Origin: Gnetum montanum
Lineage: Eukaryota > Streptophyta > Gnetopsida > Gnetales > Gnetaceae
Length of the DNA stretch: 53,556 bases
Assembly: GCA_015680685.1 (NCBI GenBank)
Contig: MNCI01033354.1
Location: forward strand, 770,670-824,225
Direction of reading: 5' to 3'
A model generated the notes under the pieces. It saw only the letters and a program-made list of their open reading frames with translations, searched no databases and was not told the DNA's origin. Position 1 is the stretch's first letter. Every line of letters begins with the position of its first letter. The position numbers were made by a program, and so were the translations under genes. Shown here one piece after another: positions 23,840-35,019 of this stretch.

Positions 23840-25910
23840 ATGTCTTCTTCTTCTTGTAAGCTCGAAGATACTAAACCACCAGTCCCACAAGAATGCAAGG
23901 TGCTATACACTCATCTAAATGAGTTTGTGCCAAATTCTACCTTCATCCTACATTAGGATGAACAAATGTGACAGTGTGATATGGAGGGCAATGTCGTCTT
24001 ATCCCCTGATAGATCTATGCTTGGGATGCTATTCAAAACCCTTAAGAAGTTGGGCATAGCATATCTTCATGAAGAATATGTTGTGGATGGATACAACACT
24101 CAAAACTACTATCCCACTGAAACACAACATAAATGAGACCAACGTCAGGAGAAACTCCATGAAGCTACAAAGGGAAAACATTATACTAACCCCTTGTTCC
24201 TACTAGATCAAGAGGACAATGAGGATCCTTCCTTGTAAGGTTCTCAACATGAATATTTTCCACCCCCTACTACTGATGGTGAGGGTGTGAACTTGACCCT
24301 ACAATCAACTATTCATAACTTCGGTTCAGGAAAAAGTGATAACCAAGGTAAGGACTCAAGGTAAACATCGCAACAACAAGGGATCTAAGGATGGTGATCA
24401 TAACAAGTGTAAGAGTGGTGGCAGACATCGCAGTTGTAGTGGTGGTCCACCTTCCTCTTCATCCTCTTCATTCAATTCTAAACATTCCTCTTCATTTGAT
24501 AGTTCTCATGGAAGCCACTATTGAAACAACTATGATGAAGATGATTAGTGAAATAATAACGATAGTGAAGGCCACCAAAATCAAAGGGGTGGCCAAAACC
24601 ATCATCGACGTCATCAACATAGCAATGATTATGAACCTTTATTGGCGACTTAAAGTATGCTCAACATTGCAAAGGCAGTTAAAAGCCCAACTAGGCATAT
24701 GAAGGATAGCTGGTTCAAGCACCTAGATATTAACAATATCCCAAGATTTGAGGGGGGAGGGGGGATATAATTTTGATTCACAGACACATCTACAAGCTTT
24801 TCAAGATGCCTGTGCCTTATAGAACATAAAGAATGAGTGGAAAAACCTCAAAATTTTCCCAAGCAGACTCATTAAAAAAGCTAAAAGTTGGTACCCGTCC
24901 TTAGAGTTGGAATCTATCCATAAATGGAGTACCATGTTAGAACTATTCAATGACAAATACTAGACATACTCTAGAGTGTCTAATCTGAGAAGGAAAATCC
25001 AAGGCTAGAAACAAGGAGCACATGAACCCTTGGATGCCACCATTGATCGATACTATTCACTTCTACATCAATGCCTTGGCCATGGTTAGTCTCAAAGGGA
25101 ATAGCTTTGCCACATCATAGATGGGCTCAGAGCTAAAAAAAGAAGAACTCTTGGGGTGTATGCCCAAGGAAGGTTTTTCAAGATGAAAGATCATTAGATT
25201 CAAAGGTTAATTAAGCAAGTAGAAAAAGAAGAAGATGAGATATGGAAAAGGAAAAGTGCTAAAGAGTATAACAGGGATCCTTTATTAGAAAATGTGAGGT
25301 CCAATTTTGTGATGAGGAGGAGTCACCACTTGATGAAGTGTTGAATAGAAAGACCTTACCCATCCAAAATCTATTTCTAATATTTCGGCCAAGGTTAACA
25401 AGTTATGGGACTCTTTAGATGAAAAATTTCAAACCACTTTGAAGATTGCTAAAGAATCCAAAGAGCAAAATAATGATTGTAATCATAGGAGGCAAAAAGA
25501 AGTTGAACGTGCCTATCAAAGAGGTAAGGGCAAAGCTATTGTAGTAGAGGAAGTTGTAGAGTTTGACTTTAATGATGAAACTAAATGTGAAATATGTAAA
25601 TATGAACATCCAAAGGGATGTTGCCCTATGGTGTCACACTTACAAGAGTTTGGACTATACGCATTGAATCCTTGCCTAGCACATAGGCAAGCTCCAAGAC
25701 AATTGTCTTACCCTCAAGTAGCCCAAGATAGTTCCACCAATAGCAACAAGCTTAGTACCCAAGTGGAACCCCTCCACAACCTTATGAACAATTCTAATAG
25801 TGGTATCAACCACAATCATTGGGAATGCCACCACCAAGGGAGTAGTACCCTTATAGGCAACCATATCCATATGGGTACTATGTCCAGCAACCCATCTCTC
25901 CTAGAAGTTT
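23840..25910 (+). pseudogene. gag: Athila-type gag (element 3), decayed
   Basis: The ATG at 23840 (MSSSSCKLEDTKPPVPQ) follows a 155-bp leader and opens an acidic N-region. Ser/His-rich low complexity spans 24420-24520. The capsid core reads WYPSLELESIHKWSTMLELF, then NDKY (24890-24960), and DRYYSLLHQCLGHG, as in retrotransposon gag proteins. The nucleocapsid has KCEICKYEHPKGCC (25585-25625), a CCHC-type knuckle. A Pro/His/Asn-rich tail follows to about 25910. Multiple TAG/TGA stops and frameshifts. Confidence 0.75.
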
Positions 25911-26470
25911 TATAGGTCATGCATCATTCCAACATCACTATTACCCTCCAAAGTACCACCAAAAAAATTTACCATCTAATTGATGGGAAAACCCATATTT
26001 GTATCCTTATCATCCTCCACATCCCTCTACACCTACACCTCCACCTTAAACCCAATTACCTCCTACTCCATCTATGTAGGATGAGATTCCTCCATAGCTG
26101 TAACAACAAAATGCTACACAGGCTATATACTCACAACCATTTTTTCAACTAAGTGGTCTGGATAATTGATCAAGCAAATGACCTTTTTTCTGGCCTAGTA
26201 GTCCTCTCCAACCCTCGCAACTTACTTTGGCTAATCATCCTACATCTCCATCACCCTTATCCTCTACATCAAATACCTTCAAGTGCCCTTCAAACCAAGT
26301 GCCACCTAGGATCTACATTGTAATGCTAACTCATGCTATTTCTAACTAAATCAAGGCTAACAATCTTCCTACAAAAATCCTAATCCAAGAAGTCCACTCA
26401 TCTATCTACAGATCGCTAAGTAAGAGCCATGCAAGGCTTTTATTAATTTTAGTTTAGGGTTAACCTCATC
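25911..26470 (+). other. gag-protease linker of element 3
   Basis: Pro/His/Gln-rich decayed coding sequence. The Asp-Ser/Thr-Gly motif expected upstream of the readable protease C-half cannot be found in any frame here. Confidence 0.4.
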
Positions 26471-26780
26471 TCCCATGATATGTACAATGCCTAGAACCTA
26501 CCACCTCTTAAGAAGAGAAACATTCATCTATAATTAGCAAATTAGTAAATTACTGTCCCTTTGGAATTAGTAGAGGACATTGTGACCATAGTTTGTGGGT
26601 GGTCCTATTTTGCTAATTTTTTGGTAATCGAGGTGGACAAATGCAAAAGTGACTTTCCCATCATCATGGGAAGGGCTTGGTTAAGCACGATTGATGCATG
26701 AATGGGTATAAGGAACCTATCTCTAGAAATATCCAATGAAAATGAGCTTAGTAAGATTGTGAAAAAGCATATTCCATGCA
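26471..26780 (+). pseudogene. pro: Athila-type protease C-terminal half (element 3)
   Basis: VPLELVEDIVTIV, ANFLVIEVDKCKSDFPIIMG and RAWLSTIDA (26555-26700) match the flap and the ILGRPFLATG-like loop of Athila proteases. The active-site Asp lies upstream and is not recognisable. TGA at an Arg or Trp position follows. Confidence 0.65.
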
Positions 26781-27059
26781 TCACGTATAGTGATAACAGG
26801 TGCAATTGCGTGCAAAGGATTTGATCAATCAAGAGCACATACATTAAGGCATGTAATCAATATGTATAAGAAATTAACATTCAAAGGTGTTTGTATGTAG
26901 TAGCCACAAAGTAAGAGGGAACCTAGTGGCTAATAGCTAATTTAGATAGCAACTTAATATGCATGAAGCCAATTGAGAGCCTAGCATATGCATATGTTGA
27001 AGGCATGGAAAAAATTGAACAAGTTCATTTCCAGCTCTCTAATGAAGATGATGATACCT

Positions 27060-27885
27060 ATTGGGGATAGTTGGAAATCCCTAATCACTTCAAGGAGTCC
27101 TTAGGGCTAAAAAATTTACCAACTGGTATGGAGTATGCATTTTTAAAGAATGGTAAATTAGTCATCATTACTGCCAAACTTACTCGTGAACAAAAAGAGA
27201 AGTTGCTGAAAGTGGTGAATAAATGGTCAATAGACTTTGCTTGGTCATATCCAGAACTAATAAGAATTGATCCAAGGATATGCTAGCATCACATTTACAT
27301 TGACCTAGCCATGAAGCCTAGAAAGTAGCTGTAGAGGTAGCTAAAGCCCAAATTGAAGCAAATCATTAAAGAGGAAATAGAATAACTCCTCAAGGAGACG
27401 TTCATATATCCAATTGTAGATATTAAGTGGGTTATTCCAGTTGTAATTATACTAAAGAAGGGTGATAAATGGCGGGTTTGCATCGAATTTAGGCTATTAA
27501 ATATGGAAAAATTTAAGGATCACTTTTCTTTTCCATTTGTGGATCAAGTATTAGACACCATACCTAGGCATTGTTATTATAGCTTTTTGGACGATTATAG
27601 TGGTTATAACCAAATCCAAATTGCACCCAAAAATTAGGCCAAGACAACACTCATGAGTCCCTAGGGAACTTTTGCATATTGTAAAATGCCATTTGGCCTA
27701 TGCAATGCCTTTGCAATGTTTCAATGCTTGGTCATTAGTATCTTTCNACCAAATTTCACAAAAAGAGATTAAGGTAGACCTAGAAAAGATAAGGGTCATC
27801 CAACAAATAAGATCTCAACTAGAAATTGTTAAAGATGTTCAGTCATTCCTTGGACACATTGGTTACTACCGACGATTTATTGAGA
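27060..27885 (+). pseudogene. pol: Athila-type reverse transcriptase (element 3), core missing
   Basis: Lead-in LPTGMEYAFLKNGKLVI and FAWSYPELIRIDP (27110-27280). RT fingers read WVIPVVIILKKGDKWRVCI, then SFLDDYSGYNQIQIAPKN and KMPFGLCNAFAMFQ (27690-27720). At the single N (27747) the frame jumps to EIKVDLEKIRVIQQI, so roughly 65 codons including the catalytic YxDD box are absent. The thumb/connection QSFLGHIGYYRRFIENF (27840-27890) follows. The loss may be real or an assembly join at the N. Confidence 0.8.
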
Positions 27886-28420
27886 ATTTCTTTAAGATTG
27901 TAAAGCCATTGGTAGAACTTATAAAGAAACATGCATCCTTCATTTGGACCAAGAAATGTGAACATGCATTCCAACAATTAAAAGAGAAACTCGTAGAAAC
28001 ACCAATCCTACGAGCATCAAATTGGTCCAAACCATTTCATATCATGATAGATGAATTTAACTATGCTTTTGGAGCAGTGCTCACATAGATGGATGATAAG
28101 AAACATCCATATTATATCCAATGCATGAGTCAAAGCATTGTGGGGGCATAATTAAATTACACCACCATGGATAAATAATTAATGGTAGTGGTGTATGCAC
28201 TAGAAAAGTTTAGGCACTATGTGCTAGGTTACAAAGTATTTGTGCATATAGACCATAGTCCAATTCACTTTCTCATGAATAAGCCAATAGTGATCCCTTG
28301 TGTTAAACGATGGCTTTGTGATCTTGTAGGAATTCAATCTCACTATGGTAGATTAAAAAGGAATCGAGAATGTGGTCGCTAACCACCTCTCTTGTTTAAG
28401 ATGGGATAACAAAGAGGAGG
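27886..28420 (+). pseudogene. pol: Athila-type RNase H (element 3), decayed
   Basis: WSKPFHIMIDEFNYAFGAVL contains the first Asp-like position (MIDEF). YALEKFRHYVLGYKVFVHID and HSPIHFLMNK give the later part. Stops replace the Gln of the LNYTT-like Glu box region. The frame ends with RENVVA-like GIENVVANHLS in a shifted frame (28360-28400). Confidence 0.75.
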
Positions 28421-29760
28421 AGAGCCTACACTCTGATCAGTGTCCAGATGAACTCCTCTTTATTAGAGAAATAACTAAATAAGAACCTAAAAAGAAATAT
28501 GATATAATGGCATCCTCACATACCTTCTTATTGAAGAGATTCCATAATATTTGGATTTTAGGAAGAAGCAACAATTTGTTCATCAAGTCAAATACTTCAT
28601 GGAAATCAATGGACACCTTTACAAGGTGTGTATTGATGGCCTGATCCATTGGTGTGTCCTTAACAAAGATCAACTACGCATTCTCTAGAATGCTCATGAA
28701 ATACCTTGTGGATGCCACTATGCAGGGAGACACACAGCCATAAAAATATTGATGGCATGATACTACTGGCCTACAATCTTTAGGCCTACCCACCAATTCA
28801 TCAAGTCTTGTGAACATTGTCAATGAGACAACAAGATGACCACTTGCATGGAAGGTCCTCAATAGTGGATCCAACCACTAGAACCTTTCAACATATGAGT
28901 GTTAACTTCATAGGTCCCATCACACCCATGTCTAATCAAAAGGCATATATTATAGTAGCAATTGACTACTACACAAAATGAACAGAAGTAGCAGCCATTA
29001 CTAATTGTACATCATCCACTACTGCCAAATTTATACAACAAAATATCATGAATATGTTTGGGATTCCATGTTCACTAATTTCTAATAATGGAACTCATTT
29101 CATAGGTGTCACATTTAGAAAATTAATGCAACACTTGGGGGTAGAACATAAATTAATAACACCTTAGCACCCCTAAGCCAATGGTTAAGCAAAGGTAACT
29201 AATCAGGAGATTACAAAAATACTAATATGGACCACTAGAAAATATAGAAAGGACTCAAGCATAAAACTTAATGATGCTCTCTAGGCTTATCATTCAACTT
29301 GGAAACTTCCTATTAGCTATTCTCCCTATGAGTTAGTGTATGGAAAACTTCCAAAGCTTCTAATCCAATCTGAGTTTAGAACACTCTCAACGACCTATGA
29401 TCTAAACCTTAACCTAAGTCTAGCATAGAAGGAAATATTGATCAATCTAAACATGCTAGAAGAAAATTGATTGGTGGCTTTATCCTTGAATGAGGTGAAC
29501 AAGGCATTCAGTAAGCAATGTCATGACCTTAGGATCAGGAAAGTAAAACTTCAACCAAGAGATAAGGTTCTTTATTGGAACCCCACACATGTACCCCAAA
29601 AGACAAAATTCCAAACATTGTGTGAGGGACCTTATATAATTAATCAAACCTTTCCCTCTCGGGCTAGGATAATCTACAAACTTGACAGCCTAAATAAAAA
29701 ATAGTTGGTCAACATCCAACAAGTGAAGCCTTTCCTTGAACTAAGATAAGCTAGTGTAAG
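28421..29760 (+). pseudogene. pol: Athila-type integrase (element 3), catalytic triad lost
   Basis: Zinc domain: HEIPCGCHYAGRHTAIKIL, YYWPTIF and CEHCQ (28690-28830). Core: VNFIGPITP (28895-28920), SLISNNGTHF (29075-29100) and AKVTNQEI (29190-29210). The three catalytic acids expected as Asp, Asp, Glu are Asn, Asn and Lys (AAC, AAT, AAG), each explicable by one G-to-A change. C-domain: YELVYGKLPKL, RKVKLQPRDKVLYW and PYIINQTF. Stops are TAG/TAA at Gln and TGA at Trp codons. Confidence 0.85.
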
Positions 29761-31429
29761 TACCACCTCAACAAATGGAAAACCACATTCTATTTTTTAG
29801 ATCTCCTCCCTCAAAATCATTTGTGGGGGAGATGGCCATCCATGCTAACTATTACCATGACCTCTCAGTTTTTCTACATTTTTTTTCACATTTTTGACTT
29901 TACAAATTTTTTATTTTTGAATTTTTCTAATTTTACACCATCTTTAGTAACTTTAAACTTTCTTGATTATTTTACACTTTCTTATATATTTTACCTTATT
30001 TTTCTTTCTTTTGTTTAAGTGTGATATTTTCTCATTTTTGCTAATAAATTTACTTTATTGTCACAGCACAGTGCCACTGTTGTTGTTTACTAATGATGGT
30101 TTATGCTTAATGTATGATTGTCGATGTCTAGTTTCTATTTTTGAATTCTAATGTCTAATGACATTGACATGGTTTATTTTTCATGGAATAGGTAGTGATT
30201 CCACATCATTTTCCCATTCAATTAACTCTATGGTTTTCCATGTTTTGGGAATTTGTGATTCTTTTTCATTAAAGAAACTTTTAATCAATCAGTGACCTTA
30301 GTAGTTCTAGAATTAAGAAGGATTCAAAGGTTTGTAAAGGGTGTGACTTAAAGGGGACTCAATACTCTTTGTCTTCTTCTTCTTACTTGAGTGCTTGAGT
30401 GTTTTTCATGGACTTCTTACCATTCCACACCTACCACTAATAGGAAGTCAAATTACATCATTGCATAATATGGTTCCCATTTCAAAAAGAAAAGACAATG
30501 AAGAAAAACACAAAAAAACAATGGGAATTCAAAGCACACCCTTTTGACATGAATAGGTCCTTTCATGGTGTGATTCCCATTTTAAAAGAAGTAAACAAAA
30601 CAATGGGAATTCAAAGCACATCCCTTGGACAAATAAAAGGGCTATAAACACTAGTTATGGGACTCAAATAACATTCACCTATGCCTGAAAGTCCTCTCTA
30701 ACTAAGGCCTTCTCTCTTACTTTCTATTTCTCCTTTCTTCTCTTTGTGGAACTATGGTTGCTTTTTGGAAGCACTCTCATGTCTCATGTGGATGGATTTC
30801 TCTTAAAGTGGTGATGCAAAGTCACTAAAAGTGGATGGTTTTGGTCTAGACTAAGGATGAAACTTCTTGGGTCATTTTAACCACAAATTCTACAAGGGAC
30901 TTATTATGACCTTAACTTGGAACTCCATTCCACCTTCTTTATCATCCATCCATGCTACCATAACTCACCTCACTATCGGGTTCTATGTTATGCTCTATGT
31001 CTTAATATGAAGTGTTGGGATTCTTGAGTGGATTCTTTCAGGTTGGTCCTTAACTTATCATGATCACTAAATTGATTATCAGGCTCACAAACTCCTTAGT
31101 TGAGGTTATGTAAGGGCAAAAACAGCATGAGCCTACTATGGGAAGGATCCACTTGCATAACTTTTGGCTTGATTAGTTAAGGTTCCTTATCTTTAACATT
31201 GCTACAATCCTATATTTCATATTTTCCATTGCGTAAACCACTCAGTACTCCTTAATCTGTCATTTCATTCATCCACTAAATCAAATTTTCTCCATTTTTT
31301 CAAATTTATGAGCTTCAACACCTTCTTCTCATGTTTTCATACTCTTCTTGGTCTTTTGAGCTTCCATTTGATCCCAATTGCATCCAAAAATTCCTTGTAT
31401 TTTAAAAGTTTGACCAAGTCAATGATGGT
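29761..31429 (+). mobile_element. non-coding spacer between pol and ORF2 (element 3)
   Basis: T-rich tract 29870-30020, then AT-rich sequence. An AATGGGAATTCAAAGCACA word is repeated at about 30520 and 30602, each near an inverted TTCCCATTT, giving two local hairpins. No protein match seen. Athila elements typically have a long spacer here. Confidence 0.6.
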
Positions 31430-31473
31430 CATCGACAAGGCCTTGTTGACGTAGTGCTTAGATCCTATATATA
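31430..31473 (+). promoter_or_regulatory. candidate internal promoter for ORF2
   Basis: The 24 nt at 31430-31453 match 35086-35109 of the 3' LTR with two mismatches; both contain CATCGACAAGGCCT and GTTGACG. The match is itself a near-palindrome. It is followed by TATA sequence CTATATATA (31465-31473), as the LTR cassette is followed by TATAAATA. This suggests a second promoter for the downstream ORF2, about 450 bp before its ATG. Confidence 0.6.
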
Positions 31474-31603
31474 CCACCAGACACCTTGGAAGTTTTTTCA
31501 AATTTCTCATAACACACAAGGAATTTTTGTAATTTTTCAGAGCTCATAACTTCCCAGTCGTTTGTCTAAAGCACTCTATTTTTTGATCCTGTGCTTACCA
31601 GAG

Positions 31604-31923
31604 GTAAGATCTTTATTGTGGGGGCCACAAACCTTAAGGTTTCTGATGAAAAATCAATGAAATTTTTTGGAAATTTTCCAAACTTCCCCAAAGTGTTAAT
31701 AACCTTAACCATATATAAACATCAACTTTTTTCCAAGTTAACCCTTCCAACAACCTCCAGGATGAATTATTCATAATAACACATAAAGTAAATGATAATT
31801 GGACTAATTAAATTAGTCATAATCACAACTTAGCCAAGTGTAACTATCCTCAAGAGTTAATGTATCCCAATTATTTTAAGGTTACACAATAATTGCTAAT
31901 CCATGATCTTATTGTAATTACAG
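31604..31923 (+). other. candidate 5'-UTR intron before ORF2
   Basis: A strong donor context CAGAG/GTAAGA (GT at 31604) and an acceptor TTGTAATTACAG ending at 31923 lie directly before the ORF2 ATG. The 320-bp interval is AT-rich. The acceptor could alternatively serve a splice from the full-length genomic RNA. Confidence 0.4.
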
Positions 31924-34780
31924 ATGGCACCCAAACAAAAACGTCTATAGAAAGAAGAACCCTCACAACCATGGGAGAAATGACCTAGAGTTGGAAGGGG
32001 CCAGCAAGAATGAGGCCAGGAACTACCAGAGGCAACCCATGTAGTGGGACCTCTTCAAGAGGAGCCCAAGGTGGAATCTGTCTGACAAATTCCAAAGGAA
32101 GAAGTTCCAACCAAACAATCACAAAGAGGAGAGGTTTCTGGACTCGTGCCAAGGCTTAACGTCACCTTGACTCAAGCTTTCCTAGACATCATTCAGTCCT
32201 AAGACATTCAAAGATCAATTCTTCAAGAGATCAACTTCAAGCCATTTTTGGAAAAAGCCCCAAATGATGTCAAGACATAATTGTAAACCTCTCCCATGTA
32301 GCTAGTCATCACATCCAATGGGAAATAGTACATGGGAGAGATTTATCTCTTCTGGAGTAGCCAAAGGCCAAGGTCTATTGTCAAGATCAAGGACATTCAA
32401 GTGTCCTACTTAGCAGAAGCCATTTAATAGGCACTTGGGTTACCTAACAAAGGAACATAGTTGGTTGAATTGTCTACAAAAGGTGATCCTAAGGCTAAGA
32501 GGGAGTGGACCTAGCAATGTTATAGGGTGGATCATAAGGAATATGGCGTGCTCACACCAGCAGAGAAAATTTATTTCAAGATTGCAACCTATCACCTTAA
32601 TCCAATAGTGAGGCCAAGCAAGGTGACTGCTTTCTCCACATAAGCATACATCGCTCTAAGTGGAAATTTCCCTGTTAACCTTCCACAACTGCTATACTTC
32701 GAGATTGAAAAATGTTTCAAAGAAAATAAATTTGAAAAGAAGATCCTACCCTTTTCATGCCTCATCAAAATCCTTTGCAAAAGGATAAGCATTGTTTGAT
32801 ATTGTATTGACACTCTCAAGCATGTTCCCTTGGCCTCATGGGTAGAAATCATGAAGGATAAAATGCCAATGACAACACAAGAAGAGGAGTTTCCACCACC
32901 ACCACCCACTCAGGAAATTACACTGGAAGCCCGCATAATCATTAAGCATCTACGCACATTCGAGAATAGCTCCTGAGTGAATAAGAGCAACAAGCAAGAA
33001 TGAGTGGGATAGATCCATCTATGTATCAACCAATGATAAGTCACCTTAATAAGGTGGGCCAAACAGTTAGCCAAATGGAGAGAGGTAGTTCCATTTTCTC
33101 TATCCAAACAACACAACTATCTTCAAGGTCAAATCCCAACACTCGACAAGTGATATTTTCATCAGCAACATATCATCTATTTCCAAAAATCTCTAGGAAT
33201 ATGACCACTTTCTCAGTGAAGTTGCAGGAAGGTGAAGAGACAATTATCTTGATGATGCAATACCATGGGTAGGAGACGATGGTAGAAATGGTATTTGACC
33301 ATATAACTAAAGCACTAAATGCACCCACAGTATCTATACCAAATGTATTTAAACTCAAAATGTGTAGACATCTGTAGGCATGATCAACGGGAAGTTAGAT
33401 GGAGCTCAACATGAAAAATTTTTGGAACGACTGATAGGAACCAAGCAATTGACTTTGGACATCTTTGATCTTCTAGAAAACATCACTGCAACCCATTCAA
33501 GGCTACTGAATGCCAAGGGCAGATGTATTATTTTAGAGAGTCAACTAGAAATGGCCAAAGAGTAAAATCAACACTTGGTTGTGGAGGTTGCCAAACTTCA
33601 TGCCTGACTTGCAAAACAAGTAATACTCAATCCAGTAGTAAGAAGAGATGAAGCTATTAAATAGCTTCAAGAATGATTTTAGAATTCTGAGGAGGAGACA
33701 ATGATGGCCATATTGAAACAATTTGTAGCAAAATCTAAAGCGTACTAAATCAAAAAGGACTTGAATTAGATGGACCAAGAGAATGAATCATTGACTACAC
33801 AGAATCATCACCTATGAAATGTTGATGTGCAAAAACATCAAATGCAAGAATTCATTCATCAACAGCAAGAGCAACTTGCTAGGGTAAACACTAAATTGAG
33901 GAAATTTTCCATAGAGAACCACAATCTATTAATGGAGGAGGTACACACCTTACACCAGAAATTGGCCATCTATTGCCACTTGGAAGAACGAAGCACTCAA
34001 ATTTGAAAAAGTGAAGAATCACTATAGGGACTAGGTTGATTTGCAAAAATAAGTAAATCAAAAAAAAATCCAGATGGTAAAGGCAAAACTAAATGAAGCC
34101 CTCCAACAACTCCAGTAAGGAAGAGAGATGTGGTAGCCCATCCTTGATGAGATTGATGCTTACAACAAAGTAGAGATCTGGTTCAAGGAGTTGCAAATCG
34201 AGGAGATAATAGAGTACATGAAGTTGGCCAATCTCCATTATGTAAACCTAGCAATGCTAACTACCATATGGCTATGAGCAAAGTTGGAAAAATAACTACC
34301 AAGCTCATATCTACTATACAAGGTTGAGTTTAAACACCATAAGGACAACAAGAAAAAGCTTGAGATTGCTAACACTAAACTCAAAGTTCTCAAAGGATGA
34401 TTTGGAGATCAACGATCTATCATTGAGAACCTAGCTAGATGGATGAATGACTACCAAGAGTTGAAGAAGACAATGAGAGCATTTAACATTGAATGCAAAC
34501 ATTTTTCTACCTAGTTTTTCAATGCCAAGGAGTTGTTTCTAGCAATCCCATGTCCTTGGGATGTGCCCATTCCAACCCACATTAGGGAAGCTACGTGGAT
34601 GATGCATGATCCTAGGAGTAAGGAGGAGAAAATGAAAGCATTACTAGATGCTTTCTACCTCCTGCTTGAAGTTGCAATAGTAGCAGGACAACTGTAGCCA
34701 CCTCAACCACCGCCAGTGCATGAAGTCTATGAGGGTTCCTCAAAGCCTCAGAAACCACCACTACTTGGGACCATTTGATC
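31924..34780 (+). pseudogene. Athila-like ORF2 (element 3), decayed
   Basis: The ATG at 31924 (MAPKQKRL) opens a basic, Gln/Pro/Glu-rich N-region. VTLTQAFLDIIQS and INFKPFLEKAPNDVKT follow. RSIVKIKDIQVSYLAEAI, then LGLPNKGT (32370-32460), matches the plant transposon protein domain also seen in element 2. TPAEKIYFKIATYHLNP and LPFSCLIKILCKRISIV complete it (to 32800). A PPPPP linker near 32900 precedes a long Lys/Glu/Gln-rich coiled coil to about 34680 and a Pro-rich end. TAG/TGA/TAA stops throughout, mostly at expected Gln. No membrane segment seen; role unknown. Confidence 0.65.
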
Positions 34781-35010
34781 TTCTCCAACAAGCTTCACAC
34801 CATCAAGGAATGTGTTTTCTGAGTTTTTGAAAGAGTTGAATTATGGCGTTCAATTTTGTCTCCTAAAATCCTTATTTTTGTAATGTGTTGTTTCATATAG
34901 TCCATTTTTTGACAAGTTAGTTTGTTTGTTTTGTGTGAAGAAAAGTCAATCAATAATCCCATACCTTTTCAATTTTATAACAGAACTCAAGAACAAGTTT
35001 TTATTCAGTC

Positions 35011-35019
35011 GTGGGGGTA
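35011..35019 (+). promoter_or_regulatory. polypurine tract of element 3
   Basis: GTGGGGGTA directly before the 3' LTR start TGATGAG; primes plus-strand synthesis. Same design as at 22137. Confidence 0.75.

Noticed and set aside
24391-24702. Open frame of 103 codons overlapping gag
   Set aside because: Different frame from the gag reading; its Ile/Val-rich sequence is a shadow of the Ser/His-rich gag region.
31924-34780. ORF2 as a true envelope gene
   Set aside because: No signal peptide, transmembrane segment or fusion-peptide-like stretch seen; coiled-coil and Gln/Lys/Glu-rich instead.
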